Of a DNA stretch of 5,764 nucleotides, positions 5,446-5,764 are shown piece after piece. The notes below the pieces were generated by a model that was given only the letters and a program-made list of their open reading frames with translations, searched no databases and was not told the origin of the DNA. The first letter of the stretch is position 1, and every line of letters starts with the position of its first letter. The stretch comes from DATARH01 sp035604035 (GTDB taxonomy: Bacteria; Pseudomonadota; Alphaproteobacteria; ATCC43930; CGMCC-115725). The stretch is taken from contig DATNJF010000150.1 in assembly GCA_035604035.1 (NCBI GenBank), positions 1 through 5,764 of the forward strand, in the 5' to 3' direction. The position numbers and the translations under genes were made by a program.

Positions 5446-5764
5446 GTGGACGGTATCGTCGAACATCCGCTGCTTTCATCCGACGAGATGGCAGCCGAAG
5501 CCTGGGCAGCAATGGGCCAGCAGGACACCGACGCGGCACTGCGCCTGTGGCAGCGCCTGCGTCAGCATTTCCCAGAGCGGCCCGAAGGGCATATCCGCCC
5601 GGTACAAGTGCTCTGGCAGGTCGGGCGACTGGATGAAGCCGAAGCCGTGGCGGACGAGGCGTTTGCGCGCTTTCCCGACGATCCGGAGATGTTCGTGCAA
5701 TATGCCTGGCTCGGCATGCTGCGGCAGCGCTGGGACGACGCGCTAGACTGGTGGGCAAAAGCCC
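5446..5764 (+). CDS. TPR-repeat protein (N-terminal part, continues beyond right edge)
   Basis: The plus-strand frame is open from 5362 to the window end. The start is taken as GTG 5446 because GGAGAGGAAG (5431-5440) ends 5 nt before it; a TTG one codon earlier is less well spaced. The 106 visible residues form helix pairs of the tetratricopeptide type: AEAWAAMGQQDTDAALRLWQ (17-36), then about 49-75 (VLWQVGRLDEAEAVADEAF) and about 82-106 (YAWLGMLRQRWDDALDWW). Spacing of about 34 residues and the Trp/Gly/Ala positions with linker prolines (FPERPE, FPDDPE) fit TPR well. There is no signal peptide or membrane helix at this end. Such repeats mediate protein contacts and are often fused to a catalytic domain such as a glycosyltransferase or sulfotransferase; whether that holds here lies outside the window. 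It is divergent from all other genes here. Confidence 0.85.
   Translation, partial: MDGIVEHPLLSSDEMAAEAWAAMGQQDTDAALRLWQRLRQHFPERPEGHIRPVQVLWQVGRLDEAEAVADEAFARFPDDPEMFVQYAWLGMLRQRWDDALDWWAKA

Noticed and set aside
5217..5636. 139-codon plus-strand open frame overlapping the TPR gene
   Set aside because: Arg/Pro/Ala-rich, no ribosome binding site, and it overlaps the TPR frame, which has clear repeats and a good ribosome binding site.
5249..5758. 169-codon minus-strand open frame over the TPR gene
   Set aside because: Low-complexity Arg/Ala/Pro composition, antisense to the TPR repeats.

Overview
The window is GC-rich, with strong G/C preference at third codon positions in every gene, and looks like chromosome of a free-living Gram-negative bacterium. 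An alphaproteobacterium is my best guess, based on codon use, the alphaproteobacterial style of the D-amino-acid-dehydrogenase-like oxidoreductase and the TPR protein. The genus cannot be read from the sequence. No rRNA, tRNA, CRISPR array, transposase or insertion sequence was seen.

Layout: Most of the window (1-4738) is a tightly packed minus-strand cluster. Read in transcription order it holds: (1) a 641-aa two-helix membrane protein built like a hybrid sensor kinase (kinase core, receiver, HPt) but missing almost every catalytic residue; (2) 8 nt later, a 418-aa FAD-dependent oxidoreductase of the DadA / glycine-oxidase type; (3) a 67-aa two-helix membrane protein whose start overlaps the previous stop (TGATG); (4) after a 64-nt gap with a plausible promoter and a strong ribosome binding site, a 138-aa single-domain cupin; (5) 7 nt later, a medium-chain zinc-dependent alcohol dehydrogenase that runs off the left edge. 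Upstream of the cluster is a non-coding gap (4739-4909) with a strong 32-bp dyad. Beyond it lie a 74-aa minus-strand Cys-motif protein (4910-5134), a non-coding divergent region (5135-5445) with an AT-rich island, and the start of a plus-strand TPR protein (5446 to the right edge).

How the genes may work together: the first three genes are probably co-transcribed, and the cupin-dehydrogenase pair is either part of the same operon or driven by its own internal promoter. The enzymes (FAD amine/amino-acid oxidoreductase, small-molecule-binding cupin, Zn alcohol dehydrogenase) suggest small-molecule catabolism, but no substrate can be named. The most unusual element is the apparently signalling-dead hybrid kinase heading the cluster. 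It is intact over 641 codons, so it is probably a selected pseudokinase scaffold or sensor rather than a decaying gene.
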